DNA from: Victivallales bacterium
GTDB taxonomy: Bacteria; Verrucomicrobiota; Lentisphaeria; Victivallales; UBA1829
Assembly (NCBI GenBank): GCA_016285345.1
Contig: JAEEQN010000006.1
Coordinates: forward strand, 1 to 64,000
DNA: 64,000 nucleotides
Reading direction: 5' to 3'
Position numbers and translations under genes: made by a program. The notes under the pieces are model-generated. The model ran no database searches. It had not been told where the DNA came from and saw only the letters and a program-made list of their open reading frames with translations. Each line of letters starts with the position of its first letter. Position 1 is the first letter of the stretch. Below are positions 9,394 through 17,565 of the stretch, one piece after another.

Positions 9394-10317
9394 ATGAGCA
9401 AGACGCAGGTCAGCGTTCTCCTCTCCGTTCACGGAGACTCCATATTCCTGAAGGACTTTCTGGATTCGCTCGCGAATCAGTCCTTCAGGGATTTTGTACT
9501 GCTGTGCCGTTTCGACGGAGTCCCCTCGCCCGCGATCCTGTCGCTCGTTTCCGGTTTCCCGTCCGCCGTCGTCCTCCCGGATCAGACGCACTACAACGTC
9601 ATCTCCTCGTACCAGCGTCTCCTGGATGCCGCAAAAGAAACGGACACGCCGTATTTCATGTTCGCGGACCAGGACGACGTCTGGCATCCGGACAAGATAG
9701 CCCGGAGCGTTCAGAAGATCAGGGATGCCGAATCCCGCCGCCCGGCGAAAACTCCTGTTTTGGTTCACACCGACCTTCGTGTCGTGGACGAACACCTGAA
9801 GCAGATCGCGCCGTCCATGATTCGCTACCAGTGTCTGAATCCGGCCCGGGTCTCGCTCGCGGACATCATGATCCAGAACAACGTCACAGGCTGTACGACG
9901 ATCTTCAACCGTGCGCTGGCCTCGCTTGCCCGGATTCCGGAGGAGGCCATCTGCCATGACTGGTATCTTGCGCTCACCGCGGCGGCGTTCGGCACGATCG
10001 TTTTTCTCCCGGAAAGCACGGTCGACTACCGCCAGCATGAGGACAACGTTTATGGCACAGTCCCGCGAAAAGGCCTTCTCAGGCATTTCTTCCAAAGGCG
10101 GCATCTCCATGAGAGAGTCCGATTGACCCAACGGCAGGCCGGGGCGTTTCTGGACCATTTCCGCGCGAATCTTTCCGCGGACAAGACCCGCATTCTGGAA
10201 GACTGGAGCCGCTGTCTGACCGAGGCTTCCTACTTCAAACGTCTCGGTACGGTCTGGCGGCACGGCTTCAGGAAGAATGACTGGCTTCGCACCCTCGGTC
10301 TCTGGTGGGCGGCATGA
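9394..10317 (+). CDS. Family 2 glycosyltransferase
   Basis: A 307-residue GT-A fold enzyme. It opens with VSVLLSVHGDSIFLKDFLDSL, the usual GT2 N-terminus, has the nucleotide-sugar/metal motif in MFADQDDVWHPDKI, and a later CHDWYLALTAAAFG block followed by VDYRQHEDNVYG, a pattern seen in rhamnosyl and related transferases. No membrane segment. It follows the methyltransferase by 52 bp and overlaps the next transferase by 4 bp (ATGA). It probably adds one sugar to the lipid-linked repeat unit or adaptor; donor and acceptor are unknown. Confidence 0.87.
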   Translation: MSKTQVSVLLSVHGDSIFLKDFLDSLANQSFRDFVLLCRFDGVPSPAILSLVSGFPSAVVLPDQTHYNVISSYQRLLDAAKETDTPYFMFADQDDVWHPDKIARSVQKIRDAESRRPAKTPVLVHTDLRVVDEHLKQIAPSMIRYQCLNPARVSLADIMIQNNVTGCTTIFNRALASLARIPEEAICHDWYLALTAAAFGTIVFLPESTVDYRQHEDNVYGTVPRKGLLRHFFQRRHLHERVRLTQRQAGAFLDHFRANLSADKTRILEDWSRCLTEASYFKRLGTVWRHGFRKNDWLRTLGLWWAA

Positions 10318-13088
10318 AAACAGCGGTCGTCGTCCCCACGCTCAACGCCGTAAAACGCGGCTGCTGGTACGAACTGCTTCGCGCCATCGCGGAACAGCAG
10401 CTTCAGATTGATCTGAAACTGATCGTCGACAGCGATTCCTCCGATCAGACGGTAGAACTCGCCGCCGCGCTCGGCTGGAAATGTCTCCGGCACGACCGAC
10501 GGAACTTCAACCACGGCACAACCCGCGCCCGCATCGTCCGCTACCTCGCATCAAAGGGGTTCGACACGGTCATTTTCCTCTCGCAGGACGTTGTGCTGTC
10601 GGAACCGGGCACGCTCAAAAAGCTCACGGATTTCCTCTGGATGCATCCGGAAATCTCCGGCTGCTGCGGCAAGCAGATCAGTCTCCATGAAAAAACGCTC
10701 AACGCATGGCAGAGGGAACGCTGTTATCCGAACGCTTCAAGGATAAGGACAGCCGCGGACATCCCGCGCGACGGTCTGATGGCGGCGTTTTTCTCCAATG
10801 CTTTCGCCGCCTGGAAGATCCGGGATCTGATCCGGTTCGGGAATTTCCCGAAAACGGATTTCGGGGAAGACACGCTCCTCGCCGCGCACATTATTGAAAA
10901 CGGCGGTGCTGTCGGCTATTGCGCCGAGGCGATTGCCATCCACGAACACTCCAACGCACCGTTCGAACTGTTCCGGCGAGGCTGGCAGATCGGCAGTTTT
11001 CATCGCCGCAATCCCGACCTTCTGCGGAAATTCAGGGATTCTTCCTTGATCGCGCGGAAAAGCATCCCCGCGGGCGTAATTCTCCCTCTCGCAATCAAAG
11101 CCATGGGTTATTGTTCCGCGCGGTTCCGCGACCTCGTTCTGCCCGCGCTGCTTTTTATCCTGCTCTGGTTTCTGCTCGCACCATGCATCATCCTTGATGA
11201 TTATCCGCTCCCGGACATCGCGACCCGTTACGCCCCCATGGCGGAAGCATTCGCACGGCATGACTGGCGTTTCGCGTTTCATCCGCGCATCACACCGCTC
11301 CTCCCCGTTTCCGCAGGAATGATCGCGTCCATTCTCCGATGCGACGGTTTCCTCGCCTGCAAACTCGCCTCCACGCTCTTCCTTTCGCTTTCCATTTTCC
11401 CCCTCTACGCCGCGACGCGCCGTCTCTTCGGACGTCCGATGGCGGTCCTCACGTCGCTCCTCTTCATCGCCTGCCCGTACATCAGCCGCTTCGGATACTA
11501 CGGAAGCCGCGAATCCGGCACGATCTTCGGGCTTCTTCTCTGCGTTTATGCCGCCGTACTGCTTTCGAAGAATCCGCGCAAATTCGCCCCGTGGGGCTGG
11601 TTCGCCCTGGGAGAAACAGTCATTCTCCTGAGCCGCGGAGACATGCTCCTCTTCGCCGCGCTTCTGTTCACGGCGCTCTTTATTTGGGACTGCATCCGGT
11701 TCCGCATCCCGTTCCGCGGCATCCTCACCGGCTTTGCCGTCTTTATCCTTATACTCCCGACACTCTGTTGCAACAGACGCATGATCGGCTATCCGGTCCT
11801 GGATACACGCCATACGACGATTTTCAAATTCGTTTCGCAGAGGATTCCGACTCTGAAACAACTTGTGTATCCCGATCCCGTCATGCCGGTCGACATTGCC
11901 GCACCGGCTGCGGAAACGCTCCTCACAAAGCCCTTCCACGGGGAATCCGGCTCCGTGGATTACGCAAACGTGCCGGATACGAACGTGCCGGACACGGGCA
12001 TATCGGATACGAACGCGACGGACACGGGCATATCGGATACGAACGTGCCGGACACGGGCATATCGGATACGAACGCGCCGGACACGGGCGTATCGGATAC
12101 GAACGCGCCGGACACGGGCCCGGACACGGCCACAGCGGATACGAACGCGACGGACGCGGGCATATCGGATACGAACGCGCCGGACGCGGGCCCGGACACG
12201 GCCACAGCGGATACCGGCGTGCCGGACACATCCCCGTCCGTCGTTCGGATACCACAACGCTCGTTACGGCATGGGCTGAGTAAATTTCTGAAAACAATCT
12301 GGGGCGGCATTTTCCCGTTCTTCCTCTTTTTCGCCGCAATCGGAATCGTCGGACGCATTCGCCGTCGCCAATGGACCGGATTCGATACGCTCCTGATTAT
12401 GACATTCCTTGTATTTGAGCTTCTCGCGGCGTTTCAGGTGTGTCTCTTCTATGGCGTGCTCGCGACTTCCAGACGGTATCTGTTCATCGGCATCCCGCTT
12501 TATCTGCCGTATGCGGCGCTCGGATTCCGCGATTTCCGGCGTGTCCTCACGGATCTCACATTCGGAAAAACTGTTGCCGCGTTTCTCGCCGTCCTTCTCT
12601 GCGCAGCTTTCTTTTATAAGCTCTATTCTCCGATCTTCACGGAGTTTTTCCACGATTCCGCCAAAGGCATGGAACGCGACATCCAGCTTGCCGCGGCGGA
12701 TTGGATCCGCTCGGACTGGGACAGGCTCCCCGCATCACGGGAAACAGCCCGCCTGAACTTTTTGAAATGCGACCAGTATCAATCGGGGAAACGTCCCCTC
12801 ATCCGCACGACCGGCCAATGGTCCCGCCTCGGCTTCATGGCAGGCGGACAGGACTATCCCGGATTCTTCCCCGTACGGGGCATCCGCCCCGACTATATCG
12901 TCCTTCCCGCGGAAACTTTCGAAGAAAACGGTTCTGACGGCGGCATCCCGGAATTCATCGGTTTTGAAAAAGACGTTCTCCGGGATCCCGGAGCCGGAAC
13001 TCCGCGGTACCGGAAAGTCCACGTCAACAGACTTGACGGCATCACGTTCGCCGTTTTCAGGAATATCGCGTTGCAACCCGGCGACTGA
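10314..13088 (+). CDS. Fusion of a family 2 glycosyltransferase with a membrane GT-C-like glycosyltransferase
   Basis: A 924-residue protein. Residues about 1-260 are a GT2 domain of the RfbN/rhamnosyltransferase kind (VVVPTLNAVKRG, IVDSDSSDQT, FNHGTTRARIV, FLSQDV). From about 270 a series of hydrophobic helices begins, with the loop ILDDYPLPDIATRYAPMAEA and the GYYGSRESGTIFGLLL segment resembling ArnT/PMT-like membrane transferases that use polyprenyl-phosphate sugars. Between two membrane blocks, residues about 552-640, lies an acidic 10-residue repeat array, placed by topology in a periplasmic loop. ATG 10314 is preferred because it overlaps the previous stop. Likely role: adding one sugar in the cytosol and a second in the periplasm, or extending and decorating the exported glycan. 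Confidence 0.78.
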   Translation: MKTAVVVPTLNAVKRGCWYELLRAIAEQQLQIDLKLIVDSDSSDQTVELAAALGWKCLRHDRRNFNHGTTRARIVRYLASKGFDTVIFLSQDVVLSEPGTLKKLTDFLWMHPEISGCCGKQISLHEKTLNAWQRERCYPNASRIRTAADIPRDGLMAAFFSNAFAAWKIRDLIRFGNFPKTDFGEDTLLAAHIIENGGAVGYCAEAIAIHEHSNAPFELFRRGWQIGSFHRRNPDLLRKFRDSSLIARKSIPAGVILPLAIKAMGYCSARFRDLVLPALLFILLWFLLAPCIILDDYPLPDIATRYAPMAEAFARHDWRFAFHPRITPLLPVSAGMIASILRCDGFLACKLASTLFLSLSIFPLYAATRRLFGRPMAVLTSLLFIACPYISRFGYYGSRESGTIFGLLLCVYAAVLLSKNPRKFAPWGWFALGETVILLSRGDMLLFAALLFTALFIWDCIRFRIPFRGILTGFAVFILILPTLCCNRRMIGYPVLDTRHTTIFKFVSQRIPTLKQLVYPDPVMPVDIAAPAAETLLTKPFHGESGSVDYANVPDTNVPDTGISDTNATDTGISDTNVPDTGISDTNAPDTGVSDTNAPDTGPDTATADTNATDAGISDTNAPDAGPDTATADTGVPDTSPSVVRIPQRSLRHGLSKFLKTIWGGIFPFFLFFAAIGIVGRIRRRQWTGFDTLLIMTFLVFELLAAFQVCLFYGVLATSRRYLFIGIPLYLPYAALGFRDFRRVLTDLTFGKTVAAFLAVLLCAAFFYKLYSPIFTEFFHDSAKGMERDIQLAAADWIRSDWDRLPASRETARLNFLKCDQYQSGKRPLIRTTGQWSRLGFMAGGQDYPGFFPVRGIRPDYIVLPAETFEENGSDGGIPEFIGFEKDVLRDPGAGTPRYRKVHVNRLDGITFAVFRNIALQPGD
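11967..12233 (+). repeat. In-frame minisatellite, 30-bp unit with 42-bp variants
   Basis: Seven near-identical direct repeats in the GT2/GT-C fusion gene. Units of 30 bp at 11982, 12012, 12042, 12072 and 12144 encode N-(V/A)-(P/T)-D-(T/A)-G-(I/V)-S-D-T. Units of 42 bp at 12102 and 12174 carry an insert encoding P-D-T-A-T-A. All lengths are multiples of three, so copy-number change would keep the frame. The encoded stretch is acidic and probably unstructured. Confidence 0.95.
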
Positions 13089-13136
13089 TCCGAGCAACAA
13101 CAAGCGCTGAACATATTTGATCTTATTCCGCTTTTT

Positions 13137-13442
13137 TTATGCGCATACAAACTCGCATTTATGGATGCGAGGTAATTCCGATTTTAAATGTTCCTGCGCC
13201 GCAACCAGATCATAGGCTGTTTGGAGATTCAGCCAGAAATCCGGCGTCGTTCCGAAAAACTGACTCAGCCGGAGCGCGGAATCAGCCGTAATCCCGCGCC
13301 GTCCGCGAACGATCTCGTTCACGCGATGACAAGGCACTCGCAATTCCATGGCAAGCTTGTTCTGACTTATCTTCATCGGTTTCAGGAATTCCTCCAGCAG
13401 GATTTCCCCTGGATGAGGATTGATGATCTTGTTTTTGCTCAT
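13137..13442 (-). CDS. higA: HigA-type antitoxin, XRE-family helix-turn-helix
   Basis: A 101-residue antitoxin. The N-terminal NPHPGEILLEEFLKPM followed by a helix-turn-helix (ISQNKLAMELRVPCHRVNEIVRG) and the WLNLQTAYDL segment are characteristic of the VapI/HigA family. It binds and neutralises the toxin and, with it, represses the operon. It starts 11 bp after the toxin stop with a clear AAGGAG site 7 bases before the ATG, so the order is toxin first, as usual for higBA. It converges on the glycosyltransferase gene with a 48-bp gap. Confidence 0.94.
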   Translation of the reverse strand: MSKNKIINPHPGEILLEEFLKPMKISQNKLAMELRVPCHRVNEIVRGRRGITADSALRLSQFFGTTPDFWLNLQTAYDLVAAQEHLKSELPRIHKCEFVCA

Positions 13443-13453
13443 ACCACGTCTCC

Positions 13454-13735
13454 TTAATGATAATCAACGATTTCTATATTATGCGGACCTTCTTCCGTCC
13501 AAGTGAAACAGATGCGGAATCTGTCATTAATCCTGATTGAATATTGTCCTTCACGATCTCCATGAAGAGCCTCCAACCGGTTTCCCGGCGGAATGCGTAG
13601 ATCATACAACTCTTTTGCGGCATCCATCATACGAAGTTTTCGCATCAGGACAGAGGCAAAAGCGGCATAAGGACGGCACATCCGTCCATTGCTTTCCCAG
13701 AAAGCAAACGCATCCGCATCTTTGAAATGAAGCAT
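13454..13735 (-). CDS. higB: HigB/RelE-type mRNA-cleaving toxin
   Basis: A 93-residue toxin of normal length. The second half is highly typical of HigB: LRMMDAAKELYDLRIPPGN, then RLEALHGDREGQYSIRIND, then RFRICFTW and EIVDYH. These proteins cut mRNA on the ribosome. The first 30 residues (FKDADAFAFWESNGRMC) are less conserved but keep the FKD start. It is the first gene of a two-gene operon with higA and has its own promoter and operator just upstream. Confidence 0.93.
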   Translation of the reverse strand: MLHFKDADAFAFWESNGRMCRPYAAFASVLMRKLRMMDAAKELYDLRIPPGNRLEALHGDREGQYSIRINDRFRICFTWTEEGPHNIEIVDYH

Positions 13736-13767
13736 ATTTTACCTTTTTTGAATATGGTCTTGCCTAT

Positions 13768-13795
13768 AACATATAACCAAAATGGTTAAAGTCAA
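13768..13795 (-). promoter_or_regulatory. higBA promoter with embedded palindromic operator
   Basis: On the minus strand TTGACT (13795-13790) and TATGTT (13773-13768) are 16 bp apart. The spacer holds a perfect inverted repeat TAACCA-AAA-TGGTTA (13774-13788). A palindrome between -35 and -10 is the expected site for autorepression by the HigA-HigB complex. Confidence 0.72.
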
Positions 13796-13873
13796 ATCAA
13801 AAACATGGAAAATGTTTTCATTTTCGGACAAACAATGGTGAAACGTGCCGGAACTAATGCGAAAAAAAGACGC

Positions 13874-14782
13874 TCAGACCTTCACGACGCCGCAGAAGAA
13901 CAGGACCAGCAGGATGGCGCCGAGCACGATCCGGTACCAGCCGAAAAGCTTGAAATCGTGTTTCTTCACATAGTCCATGAACCACGCGATCACGCCCCAC
14001 GCCACGAAGAACGCGGTCACGAAGCCGATCGTGAGCGCGATCCACTGCGGACCGGTCAGGTGCGCCCCGCCCTTCACGAGCTTCAGCAGCGAGGCGCCGA
14101 ACATCGTCGGGATCGCCAGGAAGAACGAAAATTCGGCGGCGCATGCGCGGGAACACCCGAGGCACATCGCACCGAGAATCGTCACGGCCGAACGCGAGGT
14201 CCCGGGGACCATCGCGAGACACTGGAAGAAGCCGACCGCGAGCGCATTGCCGTAGCTCATCTTCACGATCTCCGCCGTGCTTGATTCGCGTTGTTCCAGC
14301 TTCCCGCTGAATACGAGCGCCACGCCCCACACGACCAGCGCCACGGACACCACGACGATATTGAAGAGGTGCGCCTCGATGAAATCGTCGAGCAGGAACC
14401 CGATTACGGCGGCGGGGATCACGCCGACCACAACGCGCGACCACAACGGGATCATCGCCTTAAAGCCGTCGATGTTCCACTTCCGCGGGAAGATGGTTCT
14501 GTAGAAATACACCAGCACGGACAGGATCGCGCCGAGCTGGATCACGACCTCGAAGAGCTTGGCGAACGCCTCGTCCTTCATCGGGAAGAAGCTGTCCACG
14601 ATGATCATGTGGCCCGTGCTGCTGATCGGGAGGAATTCGGTCACGCCCTCCACGATGCCCTGTACGAACGCCTGAAGAGAAAGAGTCAAGTCCAAAGTGG
14701 CGCCTTTGGCCGCCAGAATACAGCATAAGATAATCGCGGCGACAATGCTGACCGTTTTTGCTTTCACGGCAAATGTTTTCAT
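13874..14782 (-). CDS. uppP: Undecaprenyl-diphosphatase (UppP/BacA)
   Basis: Integral membrane phosphatase that recycles undecaprenyl diphosphate to the monophosphate used in peptidoglycan and polysaccharide synthesis. Both active-site motifs are clear: EGVTEFLPISSTGHMI and PGTSRSAVTI. About eight hydrophobic segments are visible. At 302 residues it is slightly longer than the usual 265-275 because of an additional N-terminal hydrophobic stretch (VSIVAAIILCCILAAKG). It lies 48 bp downstream of pilT on the same strand and may be the last gene of the rib-pdxJ-pilT transcript. It also serves lipid-carrier demand of the neighbouring polysaccharide cluster, although it is not in that operon. Confidence 0.95.
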   Translation of the reverse strand: MKTFAVKAKTVSIVAAIILCCILAAKGATLDLTLSLQAFVQGIVEGVTEFLPISSTGHMIIVDSFFPMKDEAFAKLFEVVIQLGAILSVLVYFYRTIFPRKWNIDGFKAMIPLWSRVVVGVIPAAVIGFLLDDFIEAHLFNIVVVSVALVVWGVALVFSGKLEQRESSTAEIVKMSYGNALAVGFFQCLAMVPGTSRSAVTILGAMCLGCSRACAAEFSFFLAIPTMFGASLLKLVKGGAHLTGPQWIALTIGFVTAFFVAWGVIAWFMDYVKKHDFKLFGWYRIVLGAILLVLFFCGVVKV

Positions 14783-14830
14783 TATTATGGCAAATCCGTC
14801 CGGGCCAGCAGAGGCCCGGATGCATTGAGG

Positions 14831-15922
14831 TTATTTCGAACTGTTCAGGAAGATGCCCTTCAGGTTCATCTTCAGCGCGGTGGGCGAACTGGACGCGGCG
14901 AGGCCGACTTCCTCGGTGATCTCGCCGTTGTTGATGCGGTCGAGGATCGCCATGTTGAACGTCTGCATGCCGGCCTCGCGGGCGCTTTCCATCGCCTCAG
15001 GCAGCTTCTCGAATTCCTTCTTGGAGATATAGCGCTGGACAACCGGGTCGCAGATCATGACCTCGACGACCGGGACCACGCCCTTGCCGAGCGCCTTCGG
15101 GAGCAGACGCTGCGCGACGGTCGCCTTCAAGTTGGCGGAAAGCGCCTCGAGGATGGTGTCCTGTTCCTGGATCGGATAAAGGTCGAGGATACGCCCGACG
15201 ACCTGGGATGCGTCGGCGGCGTGCACCGTGCTGATGACCATGTGGCCTGTATCGGCTGCCTGAAGCGCGGCCTCGAAACTCTCCTTGTCGCGCATTTCGC
15301 CGACCATGATGACGTCCGGGGCCTGGCGCATGGCATGTGTGAGGGCGCTGTAGAACGACGGGCAGTCCAGCCCGACTTCGCGCTGTTCCACGAACGACTT
15401 GCCGTCGCGGAACTCGTATTCGATCGGGTCCTCGATCGTGATGATGTGCTTCGTGAAATGCTCGTTGATGTGCTGGATCATGGCCGCCAGCGTGGTCGAT
15501 TTGCCGCTGCCGGTGGTGCCGCAGACCAGGATGATGCCGCGCGGGGTCTCCGCGATGCTGCGGAGCACGGGCGGGAGGGAAAGCTCTTCCATGGAGCTGA
15601 TCTTGCTCTTCACATAGCGGAGCGTAATGCCGTGCATGCCGCGCTGTTTGTGCGCGTTGATACGGAAACGCCCCAGTTCCTCCACGCAGTAGGAGAAGTC
15701 CGCGTCGCCGTTCTGCTCGTATTCCTTCAGCATGCGTTCGTCCATGATGCTGTGCAGGAGAGTGTCGAGGAATTCATGCGTCGTGACGAAATCGACGGGA
15801 TAAAGAGCGCCCGCGATGCGGAGGTTGGCCGGGGCGTCCTCCTTGAGCAGGACGTCCGACGCGCCGTGTTCCACGCACTGTGCGAGGATCTGATGGAAGG
15901 TTTCGATGATCTCCGAGGCCAT
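14831..15922 (-). CDS. pilT: Twitching motility / type IV pilus retraction ATPase (PilT)
   Basis: A 363-residue hexameric ATPase that pulls type IV pili back. Visible motifs: an N-terminal domain ending with FRINAHKQRG, Walker A in CGTTGSGKSTTLA, the Asp box around ITIEDPIEYEF, Walker B in RQAPDVIMVGEMRD and the His box HMVISTVHAADA. The C-terminus lacks the AIRNLIRE motif in its usual form, so a PilU-like role cannot be excluded. AAAGGA sits about 8 bases before the ATG. No pilin genes are in the window; the gene is placed between pdxJ and uppP, a housekeeping setting. Confidence 0.92.
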   Translation of the reverse strand: MASEIIETFHQILAQCVEHGASDVLLKEDAPANLRIAGALYPVDFVTTHEFLDTLLHSIMDERMLKEYEQNGDADFSYCVEELGRFRINAHKQRGMHGITLRYVKSKISSMEELSLPPVLRSIAETPRGIILVCGTTGSGKSTTLAAMIQHINEHFTKHIITIEDPIEYEFRDGKSFVEQREVGLDCPSFYSALTHAMRQAPDVIMVGEMRDKESFEAALQAADTGHMVISTVHAADASQVVGRILDLYPIQEQDTILEALSANLKATVAQRLLPKALGKGVVPVVEVMICDPVVQRYISKKEFEKLPEAMESAREAGMQTFNMAILDRINNGEITEEVGLAASSSPTALKMNLKGIFLNSSK

Positions 15923-15961
15923 TTTTGAAATCCTTTCTGCTGGGGTGCAATCTGAACGGGC

Positions 15962-16702
15962 TTATTCGCCCTTGTAATCGTTCATGAGTTCAAGCATATC
16001 CTCGACAGCCGCACCGACGCCCTTCATGATGGCGCGCGCGATGATGCTGTGTCCGATGTTGAGTTCGTGCAGATGCGGAACGGCGGCGAGCAGAGGCTTG
16101 ATGTTTTCGTAGTCGATGCCGTGCCCGGCGTTCACGCCGATGCCGAGCGAATGCGCATACTCCGCACCCTTCGCCAGACGGTCGAGTTCGGCGGTCTGAT
16201 CGGACGAGGAAACGGCGTTGGCGAACGAACCGGTGTGGAGTTCGACGAACTCCGCGCCGCACTGCCTGGCGCAGTCGATCTGCGCGAAATCGGGCGCGAT
16301 GAAGAGGCTGACGGCGATCCCGGCGTTCTTCAGCACGGGCACCCAGCGCATGAGCTTGTCGAGGCTCGCTACGGCGTCGAGGCCGCCCTCTGTCGTAAGC
16401 TCCTGGCGCTTCTCCGGCACCAGGCAGCAGCTCTGCGGACGCACCAGCGTACTCGCGATGCGGACCATCTCTTCGGTCAGGGCCATTTCCATATTGAGGC
16501 GGAGTCCCGCCTGCGAAAGCGAGATCACGTCCGCGTCCTGAATGTGGCGGCGGTCTTCGCGAAGATGGGCGGTGATGCCGTCCGCTCCGGCGGCCATGCA
16601 GAGTTGCGCGGCTTCGAGCGGGGACGGCTGGGAAGCGAGACGGGCCTGGCGGACCGTCGCGACGTGGTCGATATTGACACCAAGTTTCAAAGTTCTGGTC
16701 AT
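15962..16702 (-). CDS. pdxJ: Pyridoxine 5'-phosphate synthase (PdxJ)
   Basis: Last step of DXP-dependent vitamin B6 synthesis: condensation of 3-amino-2-oxopropyl phosphate and deoxyxylulose phosphate. The 246-residue protein begins MTRTLKLGVNIDHVATVRQAR and has GADGITAHLREDRRHI, the ELHTGSFA block, VNAGHGIDYEN and LNIGHSIIARA, all standard for PdxJ. ATG 16702 is chosen over TTG 16717 because the GGAG site overlaps the TTG and sits 9 bases before the ATG. It follows the unknown gene by 47 bp on the same strand. Confidence 0.96.
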   Translation of the reverse strand: MTRTLKLGVNIDHVATVRQARLASQPSPLEAAQLCMAAGADGITAHLREDRRHIQDADVISLSQAGLRLNMEMALTEEMVRIASTLVRPQSCCLVPEKRQELTTEGGLDAVASLDKLMRWVPVLKNAGIAVSLFIAPDFAQIDCARQCGAEFVELHTGSFANAVSSSDQTAELDRLAKGAEYAHSLGIGVNAGHGIDYENIKPLLAAVPHLHELNIGHSIIARAIMKGVGAAVEDMLELMNDYKGE

Positions 16703-16749
16703 ATTCAAAATCTCCAAAAAAAAAAGTAATCTAGTAATATAGCAGAGGT

Positions 16750-17565
16750 TTATTCATTTCGCAAGTCCGAAACCATTTTTGCGAACAAATCCGTCTCCGG
16801 AATCGCCATGCGGTTGCGCGCCGAACGCGGACACAGCAGGTACGGCCCGCGGAACAAACGGCGTTCCAGCAGCTCCGCCCACGGTCTGAACTGCGCCGGA
16901 GCAATGTGGAGGCCGCTGTCGGCATCGTAGACCAGCACCGCCTGATGCGCCTCGCATCCGAGCAGGCCGAGCAGTTCGGATTTATCCTCATCCGGCTTCA
17001 CTTCGAACGGATGGATCTCCAGGCTCAGTTTCACCAGCGGACTGAGCGTGCCACGCAGGAAACGTCCCATCAGCTGCGTCGACTGAATGTCGCGTTCGCT
17101 TTTGAACGGGATGCGGTACGGAATCAGCAGTTCGAAGTTCTCGCGGTACAGGACGGGGACCAGACGGCGGACGATCTCCAGCGCGGCGGCTTCCGCCGCG
17201 TCGTCGCCCAGGATTTGCCGCATATCGAGGCCGAGGAACGCCCCGGACGCGCCCGCCGCCTTGAGCGTGCGGACCATGATCGAAGCCTGTTCCACGTAGT
17301 CGCGGCGGTAGTTGTCCGCCAGAAAAGGCATCTCCCGCGTGAGGTCGGGAGCCATCAGATGTCCGGCGCGCACGCTCCTGTACTTGCAGGACGTCAGACG
17401 CCGCTGAAACTCCGCGTCGCGATGCAGAAAACACTCCGTCGGGAGCTCGACGACGTCGAACGTGCCCGGCGTGAGGAAGTCCGGCACGGACGCCGGATCC
17501 ATGGCGGCATGGCCGAGCGCCAGCCCGAACCGGAGCGTCTTGTAGTCGATCTTATCCGTTTCCAT
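16750..17565 (-). CDS. Conserved-looking protein of unknown function, perhaps a TIM-barrel fold
   Basis: A 271-residue soluble protein not recognised as any named family. It starts METDKIDYKTLRFGLALGH at an ATG that overlaps the ribE stop (ATGA), which makes translational coupling likely. The alternating hydrophobic strands and helices (FDVVELPTE, AGASGAFLGLDMRQIL, FELLIPYRIPF, VKLSLEIHPFEV, AVLVYDADSGLHIAP) look like a (beta-alpha)8 barrel of the sugar-isomerase type, but I see no intact metal-ligand set. Its place between riboflavin and vitamin B6 genes suggests a housekeeping role; function is open. Confidence 0.7.
   Translation of the reverse strand: METDKIDYKTLRFGLALGHAAMDPASVPDFLTPGTFDVVELPTECFLHRDAEFQRRLTSCKYRSVRAGHLMAPDLTREMPFLADNYRRDYVEQASIMVRTLKAAGASGAFLGLDMRQILGDDAAEAAALEIVRRLVPVLYRENFELLIPYRIPFKSERDIQSTQLMGRFLRGTLSPLVKLSLEIHPFEVKPDEDKSELLGLLGCEAHQAVLVYDADSGLHIAPAQFRPWAELLERRLFRGPYLLCPRSARNRMAIPETDLFAKMVSDLRNE

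Noticed and set aside
11967-12233. CRISPR array
   Set aside because: Units are contiguous without unique spacers and lie in frame inside a coding gene.
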